Source: Streptosporangium brasiliense (GTDB lineage: Bacteria > Actinomycetota > Actinomycetes > Streptosporangiales > Streptosporangiaceae). From it: a stretch of 64,000 nucleotides of DNA. Under the pieces are notes generated by a model. The model was given only the letters and a program-made list of their open reading frames with translations. It was not told where the DNA came from and made no database searches. Below are positions 43,800 through 52,760 of this stretch, piece after piece (the stretch's first letter is position 1; each line of letters starts with the position of its first letter). The stretch lies in assembly GCF_030811595.1 (NCBI RefSeq), contig NZ_JAUSRB010000001.1, forward strand, positions 1,054,001-1,118,000, in the 5' to 3' direction. A program made the position numbers and the translations under genes.

Positions 43800-45593
43800 T
43801 CAGTTGTACAGGGAGTCGATGTGCTTGGCGAAGTCGCGCATCACGATGTTGCGCTTGACCTTGAGGGTCGGGGTGAGGTGGCCGCTCTCCTCGCTGATGT
43901 CGCTGTCGAGCACCACGAACCTCTTGATCTGCTCGGCCTTGGAGACCGATCGGTTGGCCCGGTCGACCGCCGTCTGCACCTCGGCGAGGATCGCCGGGTC
44001 GGCGCTGAGGTCGGCGAGGCCGGCCCCGGCCCTGCCGTTGGCCGCCTTCCACTGCTCCAGGGCCTCGGGGTCGAGGGTGATGAGCGCCGCGACGTACGGG
44101 CGGTCGTCGCCGACCACCATCGCCTGGCTGATCAACGGGTGGGCCCGGATGAGGTCCTCCATCGGCGCGGGGGCGACGTTCTTGCCCGCGGCGGTGACGA
44201 GGATCTCCTTCTTGCGGCCCGTGATGCGCAGGTAGCCGTCCTTGTCGAGCTCGCCGACGTCGCCGGTGTGGAACCAGCCGTCGGCGTCGATCACCTCGGC
44301 GGTGGCCTTCTCGTCCTCCCAGTAGCCGCCGAAGACGTGACGGCCCTTGACCAGCACCTCGCCGTCGTCGCCGATGCCGATCGTGACGCCGGGGAACGGC
44401 TTGCCGACGGTGCCGATCTTGTTGGCGCCCGGCATGTTGACCGCCGAGGGGGCGGAGGTCTCGGTCAGGCCCCAGCCCTCGAAGACCTCGATGCCCACGC
44501 CGCGGAAGAAGTGGGCCAGCCGCTCGCCCAGGGCCGAGCCGCCGGACACCGCGGCCGACAGCCTGCCTCCGGTGGCCGCGCGGAGCTTGCCGTACACCAG
44601 CTTGTCGAACAGGGCGTGCTTGACCTTGAGGCCGAGGCCGGGCCCGCCCGCCGACTGCGCCCGGCTCCAGGCGATGGCGGTGGCGGCGGCGGCGTGGAAG
44701 ATCTTGCCCTTGCCGTCGCCCGCGGCCTTCTGCTCGGCGCCGTTGTAGACCTTCTCGAACATCCGGGGCACGCCCAGCAGGAACGTCGGCCGGAAGCCCT
44801 GCAGGTCGGGGGCGACGTTCTTCATGTTGGGGGTGTGCGCGAGCACCGTGCCCGTCTCGACCAGCACGACCTGGATCATGCGGGCGAAGACGTGCGCGAG
44901 CGGCAGGAACAGCAGCGCCGCCCGGCCGTCCACGGTGAACAGCTGGTCCAGCGGGCCCGCCGCCACGTTCCTGGCGGTGAACAGCAGGTTGTCGTGGGAC
45001 AGGGCGCAGCCCTTGGGCCGGCCGGTGGTGCCCGAGGTGTAGACGATGGTGGCCAGGTCGGCGATGCCGCGGCCGGTCCTGCGCCCGGTCAGCGTCTCGT
45101 CGGGGACCTCGGCGCCGTCGGCGCTCAGCCCGTCGAGCGCGCCGTCGTCGATGCGCCACAGGTGCTTGAAGCCGGGCAGCTCGGCCAGCGCCTCGCGGAG
45201 GGTCTCCTCGTGTGACTCCAGTTCCACGAAGGCGGCCTCCGCGCCGCTGTTGGCGACGATCCACTTGACCTGGTCGGCGGAGGAGGTCTCGTAGATCGGC
45301 ACGCTGACCGCGCCGGCGGCCCAGATCGCGTAGTCGATCACGGTCCACTCGTAGCGGGTGCGTGACATCAGGGCGATCCGGTCACCGGGCTCGATCCCGG
45401 CCGCGATCAGTCCCTTCGCGACCGCGGCGACCTGGTCGCGGAACTCCCCGGCGGTGACGGCGACCCAGTCGTCGCCGACCTTGCGGCGCAGGCAGACGGT
45501 GCCCGGCTCCCGTTCGGCGCGCTGGAACACCGTGTCGGTCAGGTTGGCGGAGGCGGGGACATCCACCAGCACGGGGACGCTGTACTCGCGCAC
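43800..45593 (-). CDS. AMP-dependent long-chain fatty acid-CoA ligase (FadD15-like)
   Basis: 597 residues. The ATP/AMP motif is 'IVYTSGTTGRPKGCALSH', followed by 'GWGLTETSAP' and 'GDVGELDKDGYLRITGRKKEILVTAAGKNV' with the adenylation-domain lysine region. The length and 'FRPTFLLGVPRMFEKVYNGAEQKA' match the actinobacterial FadD15 group. It activates fatty acids for beta-oxidation or lipid synthesis. GTG start with AGGAG 6 bases upstream. A perfect palindrome (45637-45648) lies 45 bases upstream. Confidence 0.92.
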   Translation of the reverse strand: MREYSVPVLVDVPASANLTDTVFQRAEREPGTVCLRRKVGDDWVAVTAGEFRDQVAAVAKGLIAAGIEPGDRIALMSRTRYEWTVIDYAIWAAGAVSVPIYETSSADQVKWIVANSGAEAAFVELESHEETLREALAELPGFKHLWRIDDGALDGLSADGAEVPDETLTGRRTGRGIADLATIVYTSGTTGRPKGCALSHDNLLFTARNVAAGPLDQLFTVDGRAALLFLPLAHVFARMIQVVLVETGTVLAHTPNMKNVAPDLQGFRPTFLLGVPRMFEKVYNGAEQKAAGDGKGKIFHAAAATAIAWSRAQSAGGPGLGLKVKHALFDKLVYGKLRAATGGRLSAAVSGGSALGERLAHFFRGVGIEVFEGWGLTETSAPSAVNMPGANKIGTVGKPFPGVTIGIGDDGEVLVKGRHVFGGYWEDEKATAEVIDADGWFHTGDVGELDKDGYLRITGRKKEILVTAAGKNVAPAPMEDLIRAHPLISQAMVVGDDRPYVAALITLDPEALEQWKAANGRAGAGLADLSADPAILAEVQTAVDRANRSVSKAEQIKRFVVLDSDISEESGHLTPTLKVKRNIVMRDFAKHIDSLYN

Positions 45594-45636
45594 GGGTCAC
45601 TCCTGAAGACGCACGGATCGATGGGCTGCCTGGAAG

Positions 45637-45648
45637 TTATCGCGATAA
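45637..45648. promoter_or_regulatory. TTATCGCGATAA palindrome upstream of the acyl-CoA ligase
   Basis: A perfect 12-bp palindrome 44-55 bases before the ligase start codon and about 160 bases from the divergent metallophosphoesterase. It is a plausible operator; the regulator is not identified. Confidence 0.4.
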
Positions 45649-45804
45649 GTTACGCACGGGTAGATCCGTTACCCAGGCGTTGCCGGGGGCGATTTCACGG
45701 TATCAGCCTCATCTCGCGGGCTCCTCGGGCTGACCTTCCGCCATTGATGTCGCATCCGAGTTGTTACTTATGTCCGTATTTAACGGTTGGTTAGGATGTC
45801 CGGC

Positions 45805-46572
45805 ATGCGGGTTCATGTCGTCAGCGATGTGCACGGGAAGGCCGACGCCCTGGCGCGTGCGGGGGAGGGCGCCGACGCGCTCGTCTGCCTGGGCGACCTG
45901 ATCCTGTTCATCGACTACGACGACCACTCCCAGGGCATCTTCCCCGAGCTGTTCGGGCGGGAGAAGGCCACCCGGTTCATCGCGCTGCGCACGGCCAAGC
46001 GGTTCGACGAGGCGCGGGCGATGTCGGCGGAGCTGTGGGCGTCGCTGGACGGCGACCCCCGCGACCACATCGAGCGCTCCGTCCGCCGGCAGTACCGCGA
46101 GATCTTCGCCGCCATGCCGACCCCGGCCTATCTCACCCACGGCAACGTGGACCTGCCGCGCTACTGGCCCGAATACCTCAGGGAGGGCCACCACGTGCTC
46201 GACGGGCAGACCGTGGAGATCGGCGGCCTCCGCTTCGGCTTCGTCGGGGGCGGGCTGCGCACGCCGTACCGGACGCCGAACGAGATCGACGACGAGGAGT
46301 TCGCGCGCAAGGTCGAGGCCGTGGGAGAGGTGGACGTGCTGTGCTGCCACATCCCTCCGGCCGTCCCCGAGCTGCTCTACGACGTGGTCGCCCGGCGCTT
46401 CGAGCGGGGCAGCGAGGCCACCCTGGAGGCGATCAAGCGGACCCAGCCGCGCTACGCCCTGTTCGGCCACGTGCACCAGCCCCTGACCGCCCGCACGCGC
46501 ATCGGCAGGACCGAGTGCCTCAACGTCGGCCACTTCCGCGGCAGGGGAGTCCCTTTCGTGCTGGAGTGGTGA
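45805..46572 (+). CDS. Metallophosphoesterase
   Basis: 255 residues with calcineurin-like motifs: 'VVSDVHGKADAL' (D, H), 'LVCLGDLI' (D), 'YLTHGNVDLP' (N), 'LCCHIPP' (H) and 'FGHVHQP' (H, H). These supply the two-metal centre. The substrate is unknown. ATG 45805 is preferred over ATG 45796. TAGGAT ends seven bases before it, so the message may be leaderless. Orthologues are found near glkA in other actinobacteria. Confidence 0.87.
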   Translation: MRVHVVSDVHGKADALARAGEGADALVCLGDLILFIDYDDHSQGIFPELFGREKATRFIALRTAKRFDEARAMSAELWASLDGDPRDHIERSVRRQYREIFAAMPTPAYLTHGNVDLPRYWPEYLREGHHVLDGQTVEIGGLRFGFVGGGLRTPYRTPNEIDDEEFARKVEAVGEVDVLCCHIPPAVPELLYDVVARRFERGSEATLEAIKRTQPRYALFGHVHQPLTARTRIGRTECLNVGHFRGRGVPFVLEW

Positions 46573-46615
46573 GCCAGACGTTCGCCTGGGAACGATGAAC
46601 GAGTACGGTAACCCC

Positions 46616-47053
46616 ATGGCTGATCGCACCACTTCGAGCATCATGATCGGCGCCGGCCGATCGCCCATCATGACGGTGATCGCCGACTTCGCCTCATACC
46701 CGGAGTGGGCGGGTCAGGTGAAGTCCGCGCGGGTCCTGTCCACCGACGAGGACGGACGCCCGGCGACGGTCCGGTTCGTCCTGGACGCCGGCGTGATCAG
46801 CGACGAATACACCCTGGCCTACACCTGGCACGGCGAGGACTCCGTCGGCTGGAACATCGCCGAGGCGGGGAAGATGGTCTCCGGGCTCACCGGGAGTTAC
46901 CGCCTGACCGACGGGGGCAGTGGCACCGAGGTGACATACGAACTCGCCGTGGACCTCAAGGTCCCGATGATCGGCATGATCAAGCGGAAGGCGGAGAAGG
47001 TCATCATCGACACCGCCCTGAAGGGGCTGAAGAAGCGCGTCGAGGCCTCATGA
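46616..47053 (+). CDS. SRPBCC (START-like, polyketide cyclase/dehydrase) family protein
   Basis: 145 residues with the START-like opening 'MADRTTSSIMIGAGRSPIMTVIADFASYPEWAGQVKSA' and strands 'YTLAYTWHGEDSVGWNI', 'GSYRLTDGGSGTEVTYEL' and the long C-terminal helix. It binds a hydrophobic ligand of unknown identity. The start at 46616 is preferred because TACGGT (46604-46609) lies exactly six bases upstream; ATG 46595 is the alternative. It precedes the ArsA-like ATPase by 58 bases. Confidence 0.87.
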   Translation: MADRTTSSIMIGAGRSPIMTVIADFASYPEWAGQVKSARVLSTDEDGRPATVRFVLDAGVISDEYTLAYTWHGEDSVGWNIAEAGKMVSGLTGSYRLTDGGSGTEVTYELAVDLKVPMIGMIKRKAEKVIIDTALKGLKKRVEAS

Positions 47054-47111
47054 GGGAGCCGGGCGGACGCTCCCGCCGGGCCGGGGCCACGCCGGCCGGC
47101 GGGGAGGGCGC

Positions 47112-48281
47112 GTGAGCAGGGTCCTGCTGTTCACCGGCAAGGGCGGCGTCGGCAAGACGACCGCCGCGGCCGCCACCGCCACGCTCGCGGCCCGGTCGGG
47201 GCACAAGACGCTGGTGGTCTCCACCGACACCGCCCACTCGCTCGCCGACGCGCTCGACGCGAGCGCCGGCGACGGGCCCACCGAGGTCTCGCCCGGCCTC
47301 TACCTGCACCAGGTCGACACCCAGCAGGCGCTGGAGCGCCAGTGGGGCGACCTGCGCGACTACACCCGGGGCCTGTTCGCCGAGCTGGGCCTGGACGAGG
47401 TCACCGCCGAGGAGATCACGGTCCTGCCGGGCGCCGACGAGGTCATCGCCCTGCTGGAGCTGCGCGAGCAGGCCCGCAGCGGCCGCTGGGACGTCATCGT
47501 CGTCGACTGCGCGCCCACCGCCGAGACGCTCCGGCTGCTCGCCCTGCCCGAGGCCCTCGACTGGCACGTCAACCGGCTGCTGCCGGTCGGCAGGCGGCTG
47601 CTGCGCACCCTCTCCCCGCTGATCCGCCGGGTGGCGCAGGTCAGCGTGCCCGAGGATCACGTGGTCGGCGCGGGGGAGCGCCTCCACCGGGGCCTGCTGG
47701 AGGTCCGCGAGCTGCTCACCGGTCCCGACGCCAGCGTCCGGCTGGTGCTCACCCCCGAGGCCGTCGTGCTGGCCGAGGCCCGCCGCACGCTCACCTCCCT
47801 CAGCCTGTACGGCTACCGCGTCGACGCGGTGATCGCCAACCGGGTCTTCCCGGCCGAGGGCGCCGACCCGTGGCGGCGGCGGTGGGTGGAGGCCCAGGCC
47901 AGGCACCTGGCCGACGTCGAGCAGTCCTTCGCCCCGCTGCCCATCCACACCGTGCCCTACCTGGACGCCGAGCCCGTCGGCGCCGCCGCCCTCGCCCAGG
48001 TCGCCGAGGCCATGTACGGCCAGGGTGACCCCTTCGCCCCGCCCACCGTGGACCCGCCGCTGCGGATCACCCCCGAGGGCGAGCTGATCCTGGCCCTGCC
48101 GCTCGCCGAGAAGGGCGAGGTGGACCTGGCCCGCAAGGGCGACGAGCTGATCGTCGACGCGGGCCCCTACCGCCGGGTCCTGGCCCTGCCCGCCGCCCTG
48201 GCCCGCAGGCCCGTGCGAGAGGCCGTGCTCCGTGACGGCCTTCTCCGGGTACGGTTCCAGACGGGAGGGCCTGATGACTGA
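47112..48281 (+). CDS. ArsA/GET3-family ATPase
   Basis: 389 residues with deviant Walker A 'GKGGVGKTT' (9-17), 'STDTAHSLADAL' and 'VDCAPTAETLRLLALPE' switch regions. It is an ArsA/Get3-like ATPase. The C-terminal part (after about 300) adds a small beta domain 'LRITPEGELILALPLAEKGEVDLARKG' typical of the actinobacterial group. Despite the family name, no arsenic gene is near; a role in membrane-protein targeting or envelope physiology is possible. The next gene overlaps it slightly. Confidence 0.9.
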   Translation: MSRVLLFTGKGGVGKTTAAAATATLAARSGHKTLVVSTDTAHSLADALDASAGDGPTEVSPGLYLHQVDTQQALERQWGDLRDYTRGLFAELGLDEVTAEEITVLPGADEVIALLELREQARSGRWDVIVVDCAPTAETLRLLALPEALDWHVNRLLPVGRRLLRTLSPLIRRVAQVSVPEDHVVGAGERLHRGLLEVRELLTGPDASVRLVLTPEAVVLAEARRTLTSLSLYGYRVDAVIANRVFPAEGADPWRRRWVEAQARHLADVEQSFAPLPIHTVPYLDAEPVGAAALAQVAEAMYGQGDPFAPPTVDPPLRITPEGELILALPLAEKGEVDLARKGDELIVDAGPYRRVLALPAALARRPVREAVLRDGLLRVRFQTGGPDD

Positions 48282-48717
48282 GAAGACCGAGAAGACCGAG
48301 AAGCCCGGCAGTGACAGAGACCCGTTGGGCAGCGCGGCCGAAGAGGCGTTCAAGCTCTTCGACACGCTCCAGCAGAGAGCGGCCAGGGAGCTGCGCAAAA
48401 ACCTGATCAAGGGCACGATGACCGGGTTCGGCAGCGCTTTCTCCAGCGGCACGGGCCGTGGCGGCGGCCGGGACGTGTGGGAGGAGGCGGTCTCCGAGCA
48501 TGACGAATACATCTGCCGGGCCTGCCCCGTCTGCCGGGCCATGGCCGCCCAGCGCGAGTCCGGCGGGGCGGTCGCCGATCACCTGATGCAGGCCGGCAGC
48601 GAGCTGTTCGCCGCGTTCAAGTCGGCCGTCGACGGACTCAACAAGCCCACGCCCGGGCAGCGGGCGCGGGAGCGCGGCAGGGAAGAGACCCCCGTGGAGC
48701 ACATCGACCTGGGGTGA
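48274..48717 (+). CDS. DUF5304-like small protein with CxxC
   Basis: 147 residues. Acidic/Lys-rich start (TEKTEKTEKPGSDRD), a helix 'AAEEAFKLFDTLQQRAARELRKNL', then 'ICRACPVCRAMAAQRESGG' with two cysteines three residues apart, and a helical end. The pattern fits the DUF5304 family, which lies between the ArsA-like gene and glkA in other actinobacteria. The function is unknown; metal or redox binding by the CxxC is possible. GGGAGGG lies before the ATG, inside the ArsA stop region. Confidence 0.8.
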   Translation: MTEKTEKTEKPGSDRDPLGSAAEEAFKLFDTLQQRAARELRKNLIKGTMTGFGSAFSSGTGRGGGRDVWEEAVSEHDEYICRACPVCRAMAAQRESGGAVADHLMQAGSELFAAFKSAVDGLNKPTPGQRARERGREETPVEHIDLG

Positions 48718-48762
48718 GCCCAGGGGGAGACCTGGGACGGACCCAGGGGAAAAGGGTGGACA

Positions 48763-49707
48763 ATGGCGCTGACCATCGGCGTTGACATCGGCGGGACCAA
48801 GGTCGCGGCGGGCGTCGTGGACGAGGACGGCCGGATCGTCGAGCATCTCCTGCGGCCCACCCCGGCCACCAACCCCGAGCAGGTCGCCGAGACGATCGCC
48901 GAGGCCGTCCGGGAGCTGTCCAAGGGCAGGGAGATCGAGGCCGTGGGTCTCGGCGCCGCCGGGTTCGTCGACGAGACCCGGTCCATCGTGCACTTCGCGC
49001 CCAACCTGGCCTGGCGCGAGGAGCCGCTGCAGAAGAAGGTCTCCGACCTCGTCGGCCTGCCCGTCGTGGTGGAGAACGACGCCAACGCGATGGCCTGGGG
49101 CGAGGCCAAGTTCGGCGCCGGGCGCGGTGAGAGCCACCTGGTCTGCGTGACCATCGGCACGGGCATCGGCGGCGGGATGATCTTCGACGGCTCGCTCTAC
49201 CGGGGCCGCTGGGGCATGGGCGCCGAGCTCGGCCACATGCAGGTGGTCCCCGAGGGGCGCCTGTGCGGGTGCGGCAACCTCGGCTGCTGGGAGCAGTACG
49301 CCAGCGGCAACGCCCTGGTCGCCGAGGCCAGGGCGATCGCCGAGGCCGACCCGGCGCGCGCCGCCGGACTGCTGGAGATCGCCGGCGGCACCCCGGAGCA
49401 GATCGAGGGTCATGAGGTCACCGAGGCGGCCAGGCAGGGAGACCCGGCCGCGCTGGCCGCCTTCTCCACGATGGCCGACTGGCTGGCCCAGGGTCTGGAC
49501 GATCTCGCCGCCGTCCTCGACCCCGGGTGCTTCGTCCTGGGCGGCGGCGTCTCGCGCGCCGCCGACCTCTGGATCGACCAGGTCCGTGAGGCCTACGCCC
49601 GCAACCTGACCGGCCGGGGGCACCGTCCCGTGGCCGACATCCGCCTGGCCGAGCTGGGCGCGTCGGCGGGCCTGGTCGGCGCGGCGGACCTCGCCCGGAG
49701 CCGCTGA
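48763..49707 (+). CDS. glkA: ROK-family glucokinase
   Basis: 314 residues. 'GVDIGGTKVAAGVVDEDG' phosphate-binding loop, catalytic D106 in 'VENDANAMAWGE', the ROK zinc site H158 with C168, C170 and C175 ('CGCGNLGCWEQYA') and 'IGTGIGGG'. It phosphorylates glucose with ATP. In Streptomyces the orthologous glkA is also central to carbon catabolite repression, and the gene neighbourhood here (DUF5304, ArsA-like, metallophosphoesterase) is similar. GGGTGG precedes the ATG. Confidence 0.93.
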   Translation: MALTIGVDIGGTKVAAGVVDEDGRIVEHLLRPTPATNPEQVAETIAEAVRELSKGREIEAVGLGAAGFVDETRSIVHFAPNLAWREEPLQKKVSDLVGLPVVVENDANAMAWGEAKFGAGRGESHLVCVTIGTGIGGGMIFDGSLYRGRWGMGAELGHMQVVPEGRLCGCGNLGCWEQYASGNALVAEARAIAEADPARAAGLLEIAGGTPEQIEGHEVTEAARQGDPAALAAFSTMADWLAQGLDDLAAVLDPGCFVLGGGVSRAADLWIDQVREAYARNLTGRGHRPVADIRLAELGASAGLVGAADLARSR

Positions 49708-50086
49708 GGCGCTGCTCCCGGCATCGGAGGCCGTCGGGGCGGGGTCATGCGCGCACCGGAGCACCGGAGGCGTGGCGGATCCCGCCGGCAGCGGTGAGGC
49801 GCTGTTTCCTTGCGCGGTGAGGCGGTGAGGCGGTGAGGCGCTGCCCCTTGCGCCGGAGGCGGTGAGGCGGTGCTCCTGCGCGTCGAGGCGGTGAGGCGCT
49901 GCCCCCTGCGCTGAAGGTGTCCTGTGCGCCGGAGGTGTTGAGGCGATGCTTCCAAGCGGTTGAGGCGGTGCTCTCGCGCGCCGGAGGCTGGAGTCGTGGC
50001 GGGGGCCCTGGTACGCCGGGGTCCGCGCGGTTACGCTCGCGGCAGGTTTCATCACGTTTCATGGCGTTTTGTCGGGTGAGGCAGCC
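49708..50086. repeat. Intergenic minisatellite built from GGTGAGGCG units
   Basis: Between about 49785 and 49985, GGTGAGGCG (or TTGAGGCG/TCGAGGCG variants) occurs about nine times, interleaved with GCTGCCCC-type and GCGCCGGAGG spacers. No frame gives a plausible protein. The repeats lie downstream of glkA and before the EEP gene. The remaining 100 bases hold the presumed promoter of that gene. Confidence 0.75.
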
Positions 50087-50869
50087 GTGGTGCTCAGAGT
50101 CGCCAGCTACAACGTGCGCTCCATGAAAGACGACGTCGTCGCGCTGGGGCGGGTGATCACCGCGCTCCACGCCGACGTGCTCTGCGTGCAGGAGGCCCCC
50201 CGGTTCCTGTGCTGGCGCCGCCGGCGCAGGCGGCTGGCCGCCTCCGGCGGGCTCACCGTTGCGGCGGGCCGCCGTCCGGGCGGGGTGGCCGTGCTGGTCG
50301 GCCCGGGCGTACGGCTGCTGCACGGTGAGGGGCACCTGCTGAAGTTCTTCTTCGGCCTGGAGCGGCGGGCGATCGCGATCGCCGTGGTGGAGGCCGGAGG
50401 GCAGCGGGTGGCCGTCGGCTCCGTCCACCTCGACCTCCACGAGGGCGCCCGGCTGCACCACGCGGGGGAGGCGCTGGCCCTGCTGCGGGCCGCCGCCGAC
50501 CGGTTCGGCGCGCTGCCGGTGCTCGCCGGGGACATCAACGAGCACTCCGAGGGGCCGGCCTGGCGCCATCTGGCCGGGCACCTGACCGACTGCTACCCGG
50601 TCTCGCCGCGCGGTGACGGCTTCACCTTCCCCGCCCGGGGGCCCAGGCACCGCATCGACGCGATCTTCGCGGTGGCCGGGCTCCCGGTCCTCTCCTGCGG
50701 CGGGGCCGAGGCCGATCCGGCCGATCTGGCGGCGGCCACCGACCATCTACCGGTGGTCGCCGAACTGGGCGGCCCGCTCCCCCGGGACGGCGAGCGCCCG
50801 GAGCGCGTCCAGAGCCGGAGCGGCGCGCTCGAGGAGGCGGAGCGCCCGGAGCCTCCCGGCGGCCGGTAG
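50087..50869 (+). CDS. Endonuclease/exonuclease/phosphatase (EEP) family protein
   Basis: 260 residues. The EEP motifs are 'RVASYNVRSM' (N), 'DVLCVQEAP' (E), 'VGSVHLDL' (H), 'VLAGDINEHSEG' (D, N), 'HRIDAIF' (D) and the terminal 'ATDHLPVVAEL' (D, H). It has no signal peptide, so it is cytoplasmic. Nuclease or phosphatase activity cannot be distinguished. The start may be GTG 50087 or 50090; a weak GGTGAGG lies before. Confidence 0.87.
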   Translation: MVLRVASYNVRSMKDDVVALGRVITALHADVLCVQEAPRFLCWRRRRRRLAASGGLTVAAGRRPGGVAVLVGPGVRLLHGEGHLLKFFFGLERRAIAIAVVEAGGQRVAVGSVHLDLHEGARLHHAGEALALLRAAADRFGALPVLAGDINEHSEGPAWRHLAGHLTDCYPVSPRGDGFTFPARGPRHRIDAIFAVAGLPVLSCGGAEADPADLAAATDHLPVVAELGGPLPRDGERPERVQSRSGALEEAERPEPPGGR

Positions 50870-51091
50870 GCGGGGCGGCGTGGGGGGCGAGTGCTCTGGC
50901 GGCGGCCGCCTGGGAAGGAGCGGGGCGCCCGGGGTCTCCCGGTGGCCGGTGGGCACGAGGGCGCGGGGTGCCTGGAGTGTCCTGGTGGGGCGGGGTCTGC
51001 GACCGTGCCGGCGTCCGGCCGGGCGCTCCGCCGGGACGGCAACCTGGGGGAGCGGCATACGCCGGCCGAGCGTGGCCCTTACCATTTGAAC

Positions 51092-52223
51092 ATGACCCGT
51101 CGCCTTCCGCGGCGTGCGCTGGCGCTGTGCGTGGGAGGCCTGCTCCTGCTGTCCTCGCGCCTGCCCGCCGCCCATGCCGAGCCTGTCAGTCCGCCCGCGG
51201 TGGAGGCATGGCAGGCGCCGACCAGCGCGCGGCTGAGCAGCGACGGGTCGCTGTCGGACGTGGCCGGGGCCTCGGCCACCAGCGTCTGGGCGGTGGGCCA
51301 GCAGAGCGTCTGGGACATCTGGCAGAGCCGCGGCGCGATCACCCACTGGGACGGCGCGAGCTGGACCGAGGTCGGCATCCGCAACGACCCCACCGGGGCG
51401 GCGCTGCTGCGCTCGGTCGCGGCCGCCTCCCCGACCGAGCTGTGGGCCGTCGGCGAGGGCCACGACAGCCTCCCCTACCTGGCCAGGGGCGACGGGACGG
51501 GCTTCGACCGGGTCACCGTCGACAGCATGCGCGTGGGCGACTGGCTGGGCGGGGGTGGCGGCCACCCCGGACCGGATGGTCGCGGTCGGCCGCCGCGACA
51601 GGCAGCCGCTCGTCGTCAGCGGCGGCGGCAGCGGCAAATGGAAGATCAGCCAGCTCAAGGGGAAGGGCACGCTGTACGGCGTGGCCCTGGCCGGCAAGAG
51701 CGAGGGGTGGGCGGTAGGCGACACCGGCGGCAGGCCGCTGGTCACGAGGCTGTCCGGCGGGCGCTGGAAGCCCTACCAGATCCCGGACATCCCCGGCGGC
51801 TACCTGCGCGACATCTACCTCGACGGGTCGAAGCGGGCGCTGGCCGTCGGCGGCGTCTACGACGACTCCGGCAGGGCCCGTCCGCTGATCCTGTCCTGGA
51901 ACGGCAAGAAGTGGTCCCAGGTGACCCCGCCCGACGGCGACGTGCGCCTGTACGGCGTGACGGGCGACGGCAAGGGCCACTTCTGGATCTCCGGAGTGGA
52001 CCTGGAGCAGCCCGGCGAGGCGTTCCTGCTCCGCTACGACGGCCACACGGTCAGGGCGCTGCGCGGCGCCGCCACCGTCGCCCAGCGGACGGTCAGGCTC
52101 CAGTCGGTGACCTACCTGCCGGGCACCGGCACGGTGCTGACCGTGGGCCACGTGGTCGACGCCAACGGCCGCTACACCGACGTGATCGAGCGGCTCGGCA
52201 CGTCGGGGCGGGCCAAGCCGTAG
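51092..52223 (+). pseudogene. Secreted beta-propeller-like protein, disrupted by a frameshift
   Basis: Two frames together make one secreted protein of about 376 residues. Frame 1 (51092 to about 51555) has a signal peptide (ALALCVGGLLLLSSRLPAAHA) and repeats such as 'ASATSVWAVGQQ', 'SPTELWAVGEG'. Frame 2 continues to 52223 with 'KSEGWAVGDTGGRPLV', 'GKGHFWISGV' and 'TVLTVGHVVDANG'. They join at GGGGG (51551-51555): four Gs would restore 'DWLGGVAATPDRMVAVG'. The repeats suggest a propeller of WAVG-type blades. A sequencing error, a real mutation or slippage cannot be separated from sequence. TACCAT six bases before the ATG fits a leaderless start. Confidence 0.8.
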
Positions 52224-52226
52224 CGG

Positions 52227-52694
52227 TCAGATGACCGCGCCGTCGTCCCAGCCGGAGTCGTTGGGCGGGCCGTCGCCCATCCGCACCACCAGCGCCACGA
52301 AGCCGCCGATGAACGCCGCGACCGCGGTGAACAGCATCCAGCCCTGCAAGTTCCAGTTCAGGGCGGCGCTGAGCAGCAGGTAGGCCGGGCCACCGAAGAG
52401 GGCCAGCCAGGCGATCTTGGTGGTGGTGTCCGTCTTGGGCAGCGGGGGCGGCGGCGGGGGCACGTAGTGACCCTCGTCGTCGGGGTCCGCCTGCTCGGGA
52501 CCGGCGTCGGAGAAGTTCTCCTCGGCCGGTGGGGGCCTGTCCTCGTCCGACTGCTTGACCACCCGTCGGGGGGGCTCGGAGGGCAGGTTCTCGCTGTCCG
52601 GCCACGGCTGGTCGGCCGAGTCGCGTACAGCGGTGTCGTTGAAGGACGCGACGATCTGACGCCAGACCTCGTCCTCATCGCTTTGAGGTGTCAC
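52227..52694 (-). CDS. Acidic/proline-rich membrane protein, hypothetical
   Basis: 155 residues. The acidic N-terminus 'MTPQSDEDEVWRQIVASFNDTA' and a proline-rich stretch (YVPPPPPPLPK) precede two membrane helices (about 92-110 and 116-137), then a short acidic tail. Proteins of this layout occur in many actinobacteria next to alpha/beta hydrolase and acyltransferase genes, but no function is known. The start is well placed after a gap of 66 bases from the hydrolase gene, which runs in the same direction. Confidence 0.8.
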   Translation of the reverse strand: MTPQSDEDEVWRQIVASFNDTAVRDSADQPWPDSENLPSEPPRRVVKQSDEDRPPPAEENFSDAGPEQADPDDEGHYVPPPPPPLPKTDTTTKIAWLALFGGPAYLLLSAALNWNLQGWMLFTAVAAFIGGFVALVVRMGDGPPNDSGWDDGAVI

Positions 52695-52760
52695 TTAGCT
52701 GGGCTCGTTACTCATCGGCCGGCCACTTCCTCCTGGAAACCGCGCATCCCCCACCCGTGA

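Noticed and set aside
47112-48281. Arsenite-efflux ATPase
   Set aside because: No arsB, arsR or arsC nearby, and the C-terminal domain and neighbours match a conserved actinobacterial non-arsenic group.
51551-51555. Programmed ribosomal frameshifting in the propeller gene
   Set aside because: No stimulatory pseudoknot or upstream SD-like stimulator is evident; a mutation, phase-variable tract or sequencing error is simpler.
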